DNA of 64,000 nt from Rhodospirillales bacterium (GTDB lineage Bacteria > Pseudomonadota > Alphaproteobacteria > ATCC43930 > CGMCC-115725). A model generated the notes under the pieces. It was not told the DNA's origin, made no database searches, and was given only the letters and a program-made list of their open reading frames with translations. Positions 26,531 to 34,649 of this stretch are shown one piece after another (position 1 is the stretch's first letter; each line of letters begins with the position of its first letter). Location of the stretch: the NCBI GenBank assembly GCA_947473305.1, contig CANJCB010000020.1, positions 1 to 64,000 of the forward strand, given 5' to 3'. The translations under genes were made by a program, and so were the position numbers.

Positions 26531-27415
26531 TTAGAACTTGAGCGTCGCGGGCAGGTTGCTGACGTCGAGGCCGGAATGCTTCATCGCGGCGATGATCGAC
26601 TCCCGGCTTTTCCCATCGGCGCGATATTTGAGCGCCCAGGCCATCAGGAAATCGCCAAGCTTCCCATCGCCGTCCCGCCGCGTGCCGCCCATCGACGGCT
26701 GATTGAGGAGGGGGGACAGCACGAGGGGGGTTGAGAGATTGGGCGTCGCCTTGGCCGCCGCCATGCCGGAAAGCAGGGTATTGACCATCATCTGGGAGTT
26801 GCCGGACTGGATATCGAGGATCGCCTCGGCGGTCGATTTCAGCGCCCGGATCTTGGCGTTGGGCAGCATCTTCCGCGCGGCCTGCTCGTCGGTGCTTCCC
26901 AGCACCACCGACACGGTCACAGAGGGGTTATTGTACTTGTCCCATGTGTCGCCGGGGTTGAACCCCTTGGAATTGATGGCGCATTCCGGAAGTTCGTAGA
27001 TCGGGCCGAAAAGCCAGATCGCCTTGCGGCGCTCCTCCGAATCGCTCAGCCCCACATACATGTCGAGCTTGTCCGACTGGATATCCAGGATGACCGTGGC
27101 GAGGGTCGTCTCGAAATATTCGACCTTCAAGGGCTTCTTCATGGCCGCGCTCAACTGAGCCGTGGCGTCGAGCCCCATCTCGATGGCGAAACCGACCCAT
27201 TTGCCCTGTTCGAGATTGTGATAGGGCTCATGGTTCGAAAGAACGCCCATGCGCACCACGCCGGTTTCGGCGATGCGATCCCAGCTCGAATTGCTCGCGG
27301 CGCGGACCGTCCCCGATCCGAACCCCAGGAGCGAGCTTCCCGCAAACCCCGCCGCCGCGCCGGTCTTGAGGAGCTGGCGGCGACCGACGATGAGCCGGCT
27401 GTTGTTCTTGTCCAT
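26531..27415 (-). CDS. Family-3 ABC solute-binding protein with Tat signal
   Basis: 294 residues. The N-terminus VGRRQLLKTGAAAGFAGSS is a twin-arginine signal, unlike the Sec signal of its paralogue at 20402. The mature body aligns throughout with that protein (ATVILDIQSDKLDMYVGLSDSEERRKAIW, SGNSQMMVNTLLSGM, TRRDGDGKLGDFLMAWALKY). It binds a small polar organic solute, probably an amino acid derivative, for the ABC system whose ATPase follows downstream on the same strand (27448-28224). Use of the Tat route may reflect a bound cofactor or fast folding, but could simply be variation in this family. Confidence 0.9.
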   Translation of the reverse strand: MDKNNSRLIVGRRQLLKTGAAAGFAGSSLLGFGSGTVRAASNSSWDRIAETGVVRMGVLSNHEPYHNLEQGKWVGFAIEMGLDATAQLSAAMKKPLKVEYFETTLATVILDIQSDKLDMYVGLSDSEERRKAIWLFGPIYELPECAINSKGFNPGDTWDKYNNPSVTVSVVLGSTDEQAARKMLPNAKIRALKSTAEAILDIQSGNSQMMVNTLLSGMAAAKATPNLSTPLVLSPLLNQPSMGGTRRDGDGKLGDFLMAWALKYRADGKSRESIIAAMKHSGLDVSNLPATLKF

Positions 27416-27447
27416 AAGGTCCCTCCCAGGGCTTTGATCTTGACGGC

Positions 27448-28224
27448 TTATTGAACCGCCGCCGGAGCGGCGCCGAAATGAAAGCGGCGCAGAAACGCGC
27501 TGGTCCGGGGGTTGGAGGGATTGCCGATGACCTCATCGGCCGATCCGTCTTCCAGGACCTTGCCTTCGTCCATGAAGCTGACCCGATGGGCGACATCCCG
27601 CGCAAAACGCATCTCGTGCGTGACGATGACCATGGTCTTGCCTTCATGGGCGAGCTGCCGCATGACGCCCAGCACTTCCTCGACCAGTTCCGGATCGAGC
27701 GCCGAGGTCGCTTCGTCGAAAAGGATGACCGCGGGCTCCATCGACAAGGCCCGGGCGATGGCGACCCGCTGGGCCTGGCCGCCGGAGAGGTTCCGCGGAT
27801 AAGCGTCCGTCTTCTCCGTGAGGCCGACCTTGGCGAGCAGGGCGTGGGCAAGTTCCGCGGCCTCCCGCTGCGGCGTCTTCTTCACGATGCGGGGACCGGC
27901 CATGACGTTCTCGAGGGCGGTCAGATGGGGAAAGAGGTCGAACTGCTGGAAAACCATGCCGAGCTGGGCGCGGAAAGGCCCCAGGTGCTTGGGCACCGGG
28001 GTCTTCTCAGTGAAGGAGAAACTCGATGTCCCGACGCGGAGCGTGCCGCTGGTCGGCTGCTCCAGCAGGTTCATGCAGCGCAGCATGGTGGACTTGCCGC
28101 AGCCGCTCGGCCCGATCAGCACCCTGACTTCGCCCGGCGCCACCGTGAGGGAGACACCTTTGAGCGCATGCAAAGCGCCATATTTCTTATGAATGTCCCG
28201 CAGTTCGATCATCGCTTCGGACAT
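27448..28224 (-). CDS. Polar amino acid ABC transporter ATPase
   Basis: 258 residues. Walker A is GPSGCGKST (residues 38-46), the Q loop is FQQFDLFPHLTALENV, the signature is LSGGQAQRVAIARAL and Walker B is VILFDEATSALDPE, followed by the switch His in VTHEM. This is the HisP/GlnQ type. It energises uptake through the permease at 19650. It precedes the Tat-dependent receptor in the same transcript (33 bases apart). The gap upstream, 28225-28706, should hold its promoter; TATAAA-like sequence is visible there but no convincing -35 box. Confidence 0.92.
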   Translation of the reverse strand: MSEAMIELRDIHKKYGALHALKGVSLTVAPGEVRVLIGPSGCGKSTMLRCMNLLEQPTSGTLRVGTSSFSFTEKTPVPKHLGPFRAQLGMVFQQFDLFPHLTALENVMAGPRIVKKTPQREAAELAHALLAKVGLTEKTDAYPRNLSGGQAQRVAIARALSMEPAVILFDEATSALDPELVEEVLGVMRQLAHEGKTMVIVTHEMRFARDVAHRVSFMDEGKVLEDGSADEVIGNPSNPRTSAFLRRFHFGAAPAAVQ

Positions 28225-28706
28225 CGGGGTCCTTCAAGGGCAGAAGCGCGTTCGGGGCGCCCGCAAATCAGGGTTGCCGGGAGAGGTTGCAGACATCGAC
28301 CGGCCCCGCCGCCGTTGAGGTCTTGACCGGCCGCAAGATGCGATTCCGGTTTATATCCTAAACATTTATTTCGTCTGCAAAGGGTATGCTTGAGCCCGGA
28401 TCACTGTCAACTCTCGGCCGCGTGAAGGAGTAGCGCAGCGCGGCCACGCAAGCTCCCGATCTGTCGGAACAGGCTGCGATCTCGCTGAGTATCTTGATAT
28501 CTTTCGGCGTCGAGATTTATCATCCTTCCCGGGGCGAAACGCTCAGGTACGGGTCCTCGACCGACGGGATGCATTTGACAAAATCGACCGGCTCTCCATT
28601 CATATGCAAACAGAGAGTTTATATTTGAACATTCGGATCGCCTGGCGGAACCGCCGATTGTATAGTCGGAATCACTGCGCCCACCGCTCGCTTCATTGGA
28701 CGACCC
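28225..28706. other. 482-bp divergent intergenic region
   Basis: No convincing gene lies between the ATPase and the 2Fe-2S subunit. The left part is AT-rich around 28350-28372 and probably carries the ATPase promoter. The right end holds two dyads: GGCGG-AA-CCGCC at 28644-28655 and CCGA-TTGTATAG-TCGG at 28654-28669. The latter resembles GntR-family operators built around TTGTATAC. They lie about 40-60 bases before the 2Fe-2S gene, so could control the dehydrogenase operon. I see no matching regulator gene. Confidence 0.4.
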
Positions 28707-29045
28707 ATGCCTGAAATTTCCAGTCCTCCGCCTGAAGCCTGGCGTCGCGACCCCCATGTCGCGCGCGGCCCGCTGGTCCAGATACTGGTCGATGGCCTGC
28801 CCCTCGAAGCGCATGACGGCGAGCCCCTCATCGTCGCCCTCGGAGCGGCGGGATGCCTCGCCATGCGGCGGAGCCCGAAGGCTGGAACCCCGCGCGGGGC
28901 CTTCTGCCTCATGGGCAGTTGCCAGGAATGCCTCGTCCATGTGGACGGCGCGCCGGTGGAGGCCTGCATGGAACTCGTCAGAAGCGGGATGCGGGTCGAA
29001 CTCGACCGCCTCGCCCGCGACCTGCGCAAACTTTCGGAGCGGTGA
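28707..29045 (+). CDS. 2Fe-2S ferredoxin-like subunit of a heteromeric dehydrogenase
   Basis: 112 residues of the Fer2_4 type found as the small subunit of hydrogen cyanide synthase (HcnA), opine oxidase and D-hydroxyproline dehydrogenase. The cluster ligands are in FCLMGSCQECLV and the later ACM; a further Cys sits in AGCLAM. The N-terminus (about 1-20) precedes the strand VQILVDGLPLEAHDGEPL. It carries electrons between the FAD sites of the partner subunits encoded next. Seven bases separate it from the alpha-subunit gene, and the third subunit follows, so this is one operon. Confidence 0.87.
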   Translation: MPEISSPPPEAWRRDPHVARGPLVQILVDGLPLEAHDGEPLIVALGAAGCLAMRRSPKAGTPRGAFCLMGSCQECLVHVDGAPVEACMELVRSGMRVELDRLARDLRKLSER

Positions 29046-29052
29046 TCGGCCG

Positions 29053-30486
29053 ATGACTCAATCCTATGACGTCATCGTCCTGGGCGGCGGACCCGCCGGC
29101 GTCCGCGCCGCGATCGCCGCCCGACGACAGGGCCTGACCGTCGCGGTCATCGACGAGGGACGTCGTCCCGGCGGCCAGGTCTATCGCGCACCGAATTTCA
29201 CCGTGAGTGCCGCCGATCTCGACGCCAACCCGGACCTAGTGCGCGGAGAGCGGCTGCGCGCCGATTTCGCCGGCTCGGGCGCCGAGCTTTTCGCCCGCCA
29301 TCGCGCCTGGTTCGCCGCCCCCGGCATAAAGGTTTCCGCCGCAGGACCGGAGGGGGCGACCTGGTTCGAATCCCGCGCGCTGATCCTCGCCACGGGCACC
29401 AGCGAGCGGGCGATCCCGGTCCCCGGCATCACCCTGCCCGGTGTCATCGGCCTTGCGGCGGCGACGGTCCTTCTGAAGGCGCATGGCGCGGTGCCGGGCA
29501 GTCCCACCCTGGTTGCCGGCGTCGGCCCCCTGCTCTACGCCGTGGCAACAAGCATTCTCAAACATGGCGGGCAGGTCGCAGCGGTCGTCGATCTCTCGCG
29601 ACCCGGTGAATGGGCCGCCGCCCTTCCGGGGATGATCAGTCGGCCGGATCTCCTGGCGCGCGGCCTCGGCTGGATGCTGTCACTGAAACGCGCCGGCATT
29701 CCAATCCATCATGGTTCCACCGTCACGGCGATCCGGGGCGACGTGAACGTTCAGGAAGTCGAAATCTGCCCCGTCGACGGGAATTGGGCGCCCATCGCCG
29801 GTGCGAGACGCAAGACCATCGCGGCGAAAGGCGTCGCCATCGGGCACGGCCTGACCCCGGCGAGCGAATTCGCCCGCATCCTCGCCATTCCCCATCGTTT
29901 CTCGGCGGAGCGCGGCGGTTGGATTCCCACACTCGCCCCAGACCGCAAGGCGATGGACGGCGTCTATATCGCTGGGGATTGCGCGGGCATTTCGGGCGCG
30001 GCCGCCGCAGAAATTGCCGGCACCCTGGCCGGGCTCTCCGCAGCCCGCGACCTTGGCGCGCTGACCGACGCGAAATACGCTGAGCTGGCGCTGCCGGTTT
30101 CCCGCAGCCTCGCCCGGGCGGAGCGGTTCGGCTGGACGATCAGCAAGCTCATGTCCCTGCGGCCTGGCCTTGCCCGTGCGATTGCCTCCGACACCGTCGT
30201 CTGCCGTTGCGAGGACGTGGCCCGCGAGACCATCGACGATGCCGCAAAGGCCGGCGCCACCCATGTAAACCAGCTAAAGTCCCTGACCCGCTGCGGCATG
30301 GGTCCCTGCCAGGGGCGCAGTTGCGGCGAAGCGGCGGCGGAGATCATGGCGGCCGATACCAATACCAGCCGCGAGGCGGTTGGCGCCTGGACCGCGCGGA
30401 CGCCGTTGCGGCCGCTGCCGCTGGACGTGCTACTCGGCAGCTATGTCTACGAAGATATCCTCAAGCCGCCGCCCTTGCCGGCGTAA
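29053..30486 (+). CDS. FAD/NAD(P)-type oxidoreductase subunit with 2Fe-2S domain (HcnB/OoxA/LhpE-like)
   Basis: 477 residues from the ATG at 29053. The dinucleotide fold starts VIVLGGGPAGVRAAIAARRQG, with a second nucleotide site in the middle and an ATG-type GVYIAGDCAGISGA segment. The C-terminal part (about 365-440) has a BFD-like [2Fe-2S] site with four Cys: VCRCED and RCGMGPCQGRSC. Relatives are the alpha subunits of HcnABC, octopine/nopaline oxidase and hetero-oligomeric D-hydroxyproline dehydrogenase. It cooperates with the 2Fe-2S protein before it and the DAO-family subunit after it to oxidise a secondary amine or amino acid and pass electrons to the respiratory chain. Confidence 0.9.
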   Translation: MTQSYDVIVLGGGPAGVRAAIAARRQGLTVAVIDEGRRPGGQVYRAPNFTVSAADLDANPDLVRGERLRADFAGSGAELFARHRAWFAAPGIKVSAAGPEGATWFESRALILATGTSERAIPVPGITLPGVIGLAAATVLLKAHGAVPGSPTLVAGVGPLLYAVATSILKHGGQVAAVVDLSRPGEWAAALPGMISRPDLLARGLGWMLSLKRAGIPIHHGSTVTAIRGDVNVQEVEICPVDGNWAPIAGARRKTIAAKGVAIGHGLTPASEFARILAIPHRFSAERGGWIPTLAPDRKAMDGVYIAGDCAGISGAAAAEIAGTLAGLSAARDLGALTDAKYAELALPVSRSLARAERFGWTISKLMSLRPGLARAIASDTVVCRCEDVARETIDDAAKAGATHVNQLKSLTRCGMGPCQGRSCGEAAAEIMAADTNTSREAVGAWTARTPLRPLPLDVLLGSYVYEDILKPPPLPA

Positions 30487-30500
30487 TCAGGAGCTTGTCG

Positions 30501-31625
30501 ATGCACGATATCATGGTGATCGGCGGCGGCGTGATGGGCTGCACCACGGCCCTGCGTCTCGCCCAGGGCGGCCTGAAGGTGCTGCTGATAGAACGCGAGG
30601 GGCTCTGCATGCAGGCCTCCGGCGTCAATGCGGGAACGCTGTCGGTCGGGATCAAGCGCGCCTCCCTCATCCAATATGCGATCCGGGGCAGCAACCTCTG
30701 GCGGACAACGCCGGAATGGGCCGGCTTCGATGCCGGCTTCCATCAGATCGGCGGCTTGACGCTCGCCTTCAACGACGAAGAAGCCGAGATGCTGACCGAG
30801 CGCATGGACGCGCGGAAGGCCAATGGCGCCCCTATCGAGATGGTCGGTCTCAACCGCGCCAAGGAGATCGAGCCGGGAATCTCCAACAAGGCCGTTCTGG
30901 CGGCCTATTGCCCGATCGACGGCTATGCCAATTCGAACGAGATCGGTTCCGGTTTCCGAGGCGCGCTGAAACGGGCCGGGGTCGAGATCAAGGAATTCAC
31001 CCGGGTCGATGGCGTCGAACGCGAGGACCAGGGCTATGCGGCCAGAACCCCGGCCGGGATCTTCCGCGGCAAGCGCGTGGTGATCGCGGGCGGGGTCTGG
31101 CTCGAGGAACTGCTGAAGCGCGATTTCGGGATCAATATCCCGATCACCTGTCGCACCAATATGGTCTCGGTGACGGAGCGGCTGCCACCGGTCATGCGGA
31201 ATGTGCTGGGCATCGCCACGAGCCTGCTGACTCTGAAGCAATCCACCAACGGAACAGTCCTCATCGGCGGCGGCTGGCAGGGCAAGGGCGACACCAAGCG
31301 CGGTGGCTACGAGATCGTGCCGGAGAACCTGCTCAGCAACTTGAGGCTCGCCTGCTACGTCATCCCGGAACTGCGCAAGGCGCGGATCGCCCGCACCTGG
31401 CTCGGCATCGAGGGAAATACCCAGGACGTCATGCCGATCGTCGGGGATATTCCGGGATCTCCCGGGGCTTTTGTCATCGGCGCGGTGCGAGGCGGCTTCA
31501 CCATCGGTCCCTGCATGGGGATGCTGCTCGCGCAGTATATCCTGGGCAAGGAGCCGGAACTGCCGCTGTTCGATCCGACGCGCGTGATCGTGCCGGACGA
31601 TACGATAGAGCGAGTGGCCTCCTAG
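30501..31625 (+). CDS. DAO-family FAD oxidoreductase subunit (HcnC/OoxB/LhpB-like)
   Basis: 374 residues. The ATG at 30501 follows CAGGAG. The FAD-binding start is IMVIGGGVMGCTTALRLAQGGLKVLLIER, with a C-terminal GxGFxxGP-type region (RGGFTIGPCMG). It has the sarcosine-oxidase/D-amino-acid-oxidase fold and would be the catalytic subunit of the three-part dehydrogenase encoded from 28707 to 31625. Substrates of such complexes include opines, glycine (cyanide formation) and cis-4-hydroxy-D-proline. In hydroxyproline breakdown the product is then deaminated by a DapA-family enzyme, which would match the lyases of this island. No proline-racemase-type epimerase is present in the window, so this match is only suggestive. 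Confidence 0.9.
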   Translation: MHDIMVIGGGVMGCTTALRLAQGGLKVLLIEREGLCMQASGVNAGTLSVGIKRASLIQYAIRGSNLWRTTPEWAGFDAGFHQIGGLTLAFNDEEAEMLTERMDARKANGAPIEMVGLNRAKEIEPGISNKAVLAAYCPIDGYANSNEIGSGFRGALKRAGVEIKEFTRVDGVEREDQGYAARTPAGIFRGKRVVIAGGVWLEELLKRDFGINIPITCRTNMVSVTERLPPVMRNVLGIATSLLTLKQSTNGTVLIGGGWQGKGDTKRGGYEIVPENLLSNLRLACYVIPELRKARIARTWLGIEGNTQDVMPIVGDIPGSPGAFVIGAVRGGFTIGPCMGMLLAQYILGKEPELPLFDPTRVIVPDDTIERVAS

Positions 31626-31629
31626 AGGC

Positions 31630-32505
31630 CTACTTCAGCCCCAGCATCGCCCGCGCTTCGGCGGCGGTGGCGATCTTGCCGCCGAGGTTCTCCACCAGGG
31701 AAACGCCCTTTTCGACCAATTGGGCATTGTCCCGGGCGAGCACGCCCTTGCTGAGATACACATTGTCCTCAAGACCGACGCGCACATGGGCGCCGAGCAG
31801 CCAGGCCTGGGCCAGCATCGGGAATTCTGACTTGCCGATACCAAAGGCGGACCAGAAGCAATCCTTCGGAAGGCGCGCGCTGTAATAGAAAAGCGTCTGG
31901 GGATCGGCGACCGCGCCATAGCGCACGCCCAGCACGATCTGGAACATGCCCGGCGGCTTCAACAGGCCGCGCTCGATAAAGTTCGTCGCCATATGGAGAT
32001 CGCCCGTGTCGAAGATCTCGATCTCCGGCAGCACGCCCGCGTCATAGATCCGCTTCAGCATGATTTCGAGGTTGCGCGGGGTGTTGATCACCACCGAGGA
32101 GCCCGAATACATCGTGTTGAAATCGAGGGTGCCGATTTCCGGCTTCAGTTCCTCGATATGGGCGACCCGCTTCTCCGGTGCGGTCAGCGTCGTGCCGGCA
32201 GCGGCAACGCTCGGCTCGTCTTCGGAAGGAACGAACCGCCCGCCCTCGCCGGTCGAGAGATTGAGGATCACGTCTGTCCCTGAGTCCCGGATGCGGCTGA
32301 CGATCTCGCGGAACAGGCGGATATCCATGGTGCCCTTGGTCGTCTCCGGATCGCGCGCATGAAGATGGACGATGGCCGCGCCGGCCTTCGCCGCCTCGAT
32401 GGCGGAAGTCGCGATTTCCTGGGGCGTGACCGGCAGGCCCGGATGCTGGGCGCGGGTGGTCTGGTTGCCGGTGATGGCGCAGGTCAGGACGGTGAGACGG
32501 CTCAT
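31630..32505 (-). CDS. BKACE-family beta-keto acid cleavage enzyme
   Basis: 291 residues. BKACE proteins use a catalytic metal and acetyl-CoA to cleave beta-keto acids, with 3-keto-5-aminohexanoate cleavage enzyme (Kce) as prototype. The metal-binding HLH is His47 and His49 (VHLHARDP), and the LNLSTGEGG and RVGLEDNVYLSKGVLA segments are typical. Many members handle dehydrocarnitine or other modified keto acids, so the substrate is open. It is transcribed toward the dehydrogenase operon and ends five bases from it. The upstream gap (32506-32605) contains its promoter. Confidence 0.9.
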   Translation of the reverse strand: MSRLTVLTCAITGNQTTRAQHPGLPVTPQEIATSAIEAAKAGAAIVHLHARDPETTKGTMDIRLFREIVSRIRDSGTDVILNLSTGEGGRFVPSEDEPSVAAAGTTLTAPEKRVAHIEELKPEIGTLDFNTMYSGSSVVINTPRNLEIMLKRIYDAGVLPEIEIFDTGDLHMATNFIERGLLKPPGMFQIVLGVRYGAVADPQTLFYYSARLPKDCFWSAFGIGKSEFPMLAQAWLLGAHVRVGLEDNVYLSKGVLARDNAQLVEKGVSLVENLGGKIATAAEARAMLGLK

Positions 32506-32605
32506 GGGTATGGCTCCATTCGGGCTTAGCTCGTTTCATCTTCAAAACATACGTTGGCAGAGGAAACAAGCCAAGCAAAGGATACGCCGGCTGCGCTTCG
32601 TCCGG

Positions 32606-33382
32606 CTACATCCGTCCGGCGTCGACCCGCAGCCTTTCGCCCGTGATCGGGCCGGAATTCGGACCCGCGAGGAAGAGCGCGGCGGCCGCAACCTCTTCGG
32701 GTTCGACCCAGCGCCGCAGGGCGGCCTTGTCGGTGTAGTTCATCCGGATGATCTCTTCCGCCGTTCGGTTCTCGGCCTTCACCCGGGAGGCGATCACGCG
32801 CTGCATCAGCTCGCCATTGATCGCGCCGGGGCAGAGCGCGTTGACGCGGATGTTATGCACGCCGACTTCCTGGGCGACCGCCTCGGTGATCCCGAGTACC
32901 GCGAATTTGCTAGCGGTATAGGCGCTCCGCATCGGATACCCACGCAAGCCCATCAGCGACGACATATTGACGATCGACCCGCCGCCACGCTTCTTCATCA
33001 GGGGCACCGCGTATTTGGTGCAGAGGATCGTGCCTCGGATATTGCTCGCCATGCAGGCGTCCCAGGCTGCCATGTCCATGTCCTCGGCGTTCGAGACAGG
33101 ACCCGTCACGCCGGCATTATTCACCAGGATGTCGAGACCGCCGAAGCGCTTTTCGATCTCGGCGAAGAGCGCCTTGACCGCCGTCTCCTCAGCAGCGTCG
33201 CCGGCGATGGCATGAGCGCCGGTGCGCTTCGCCGAGGCCTCCAGGCGCTCGGCGGTCCGCCCGGAAACGACTACCGTCGCGCCCGCCTGGACGAAGGCCG
33301 TCGCGATGGCTTCTCCGATACCTGTCCCGCCGCCCGTCACGAGCGCGACCTTGCCGGAAAGCTGCATGCCCGAAGCCGTCAT
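32606..33382 (-). CDS. Short-chain dehydrogenase/reductase
   Basis: 258 residues. The NAD(P) motif TGGGTGIGEAIA (about 16-27), NNAG (88-91), the catalytic Ser in VNMSSLMG (about 141-142) and Y155-x3-K159 are all intact. The acidic or basic residue choice after the second strand (SGRTAER) suggests NADP(H), but this is weak. The C-terminus GERLRVDAGRM ends as typical for classical SDRs. It lies between the BKACE and the fourth DapA-family gene, all on the minus strand, and could oxidise or reduce a hydroxy intermediate of the pathway. A GC hairpin separates it from the gene upstream. Confidence 0.87.
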   Translation of the reverse strand: MTASGMQLSGKVALVTGGGTGIGEAIATAFVQAGATVVVSGRTAERLEASAKRTGAHAIAGDAAEETAVKALFAEIEKRFGGLDILVNNAGVTGPVSNAEDMDMAAWDACMASNIRGTILCTKYAVPLMKKRGGGSIVNMSSLMGLRGYPMRSAYTASKFAVLGITEAVAQEVGVHNIRVNALCPGAINGELMQRVIASRVKAENRTAEEIIRMNYTDKAALRRWVEPEEVAAAALFLAGPNSGPITGERLRVDAGRM

Positions 33383-33486
33383 CCCGATATCTCCCGTTAT
33401 TTATAAGGTCAAGCGCCCGCTTGCCGCTGTCGCCGGAACGGCGCTGCCAGCTTGGATTCCAATGGTAATCGTCCCCCGAAGGACGC

Positions 33487-33510
33487 GGGCCCGGCTGTGA
33501 GACCGGGCCC
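33487..33510. terminator. Strong GC hairpin between the DapA-like gene and the SDR gene
   Basis: GGGCCCGG at 33487-33494 and CCGGGCCC at 33503-33510 form a perfect eight-pair stem with an eight-base loop. It lies between the stop of the fourth DapA-family gene and the start of the SDR gene. On the minus strand no T-run follows, so it may be an RNA-processing or attenuating hairpin rather than a classical terminator. Confidence 0.4.
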
Positions 33511-33532
33511 TTTCGATAATCGACGCCCCGAA

Positions 33533-34450
33533 TTATTCGGCCGCGGCGCGCTCCGCCGGAAGGACGTTGGCGCGAACGAGCGCCTTGCGAAGCGTCTCCT
33601 TCTGCGCCGCATTGAGCGAACGGATCGGGGGGCGGGTGGGACCGCCCGGACGGCCGAGCAGGTCGAGGGCCGCCTTGACCGCCGAGGGGAAGGTGCCGAG
33701 CCCGAAGAAGGCGCCGAGCATGGCGGCCATCTCGGTCTGGATATGGCGGGCGGTCTCAAGGTCGCCCGTCGATGCTGCGCGGTAGAAATCGGCGGAGCGG
33801 CTGCCGAAGACCGGGGTCGCGCTATCGATATAGCCGACGGCGCCCTCGGTGATCGCGGCAAGGCCAAAGTAGCTGGCATAGCCCGCGAAGACGCTGATCC
33901 GGTCGCGGGTGCGGCGGATCGTTTCGGAAAGGACACCCCAATCCTTGGAGCTTTCCTTGATCGCCACGACCTTCGGATGATCGGCCAGGCGGTCGATCAT
34001 GTCGGGGGTGATATTGACGCCGCAGCGGCGCGGGATGTTGTAGACCACGACCGGCAACTCGGAGGCTTCCAGCACCGTGGCGTAGTGGTCCATGATCTCT
34101 TCAGGACCGGGGATAACGTACCAGGGCGGGGAGACCATCGCATAGTCGCAACCGGCCTTCGCGGCCTGATGAATTTTGTGGATCGTGTCGCTGGTGGAGA
34201 TGGCGCTGCAACCGGCCATCACCGTGACCCGGCCCTTGGCGGCCTCGACCGTCGTGCGGAAGGCTATCGCGCGCTCGTCGTCGGTCAGGGTCCAGCTCTC
34301 GCCGGTGCAGCCGTTGACCAGAACGGAATCGACGCCGTCCTTGATCACCGTATCCACCAGGACGGCCAAACCCTCGGGGTCGAGGGAGAGATCGGCATGA
34401 AACGGCGTCGTGAGCGCCGGGATCACGCCCCGGAACGATTCGATTTTCAT
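33533..34450 (-). CDS. DapA/N-acetylneuraminate-lyase family protein 4
   Basis: 305 residues from the ATG at 34450 (GGAGG upstream). An upstream in-frame extension is not supported. Among the four family members in the window this has the most DHDPS-like signature: loop NGCTGESWTL, VYNIPRRCG with the carboxylate-binding Arg, and Schiff-base Lys165 (VVAIKESS). It could be a lysine-pathway enzyme, but lysine genes are absent and its neighbours are catabolic, so a lyase or deaminase of the island is as likely. A sigma-70-like promoter lies upstream at 34532-34560. Confidence 0.86.
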   Translation of the reverse strand: MKIESFRGVIPALTTPFHADLSLDPEGLAVLVDTVIKDGVDSVLVNGCTGESWTLTDDERAIAFRTTVEAAKGRVTVMAGCSAISTSDTIHKIHQAAKAGCDYAMVSPPWYVIPGPEEIMDHYATVLEASELPVVVYNIPRRCGVNITPDMIDRLADHPKVVAIKESSKDWGVLSETIRRTRDRISVFAGYASYFGLAAITEGAVGYIDSATPVFGSRSADFYRAASTGDLETARHIQTEMAAMLGAFFGLGTFPSAVKAALDLLGRPGGPTRPPIRSLNAAQKETLRKALVRANVLPAERAAAE

Positions 34451-34531
34451 GCAATTCCTCCTTGCGGCTCGGACTGTTTGGTTGCAGCGAAATGGCCGCT
34501 TGGCAGCGGCATCACTTGGAGGTTCAATTTT

Positions 34532-34560
34532 TATATACGAACGGCCTGTTTGACAAGCAA
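34532..34560 (-). promoter_or_regulatory. Sigma-70-like promoter for the fourth DapA-family gene
   Basis: Read on the minus strand, TTGCTT is followed after 17 bases by TATATA, about 80 bases before the start codon of the DapA-family gene. Spacing is ideal and the -10 box matches well. The same gap also has to serve the divergent oxygenase gene at 34650. Confidence 0.45.
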
Positions 34561-34649
34561 ACGCTTGCGCCCGGGCCAATATGACGGAGAGCGTTGAAAT
34601 TGCTCCATCTCCATCGTAAAACCCGCGCTCACCCCGGAAGGATGGTTCG

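Noticed and set aside
29363-29374. GGTTCGAATCCC, a perfect tRNA T-loop-like sequence
   Set aside because: It lies in the coding frame of the FAD oxidoreductase (W-F-E-S-R) and no acceptor stem or anticodon arm can be formed around it.
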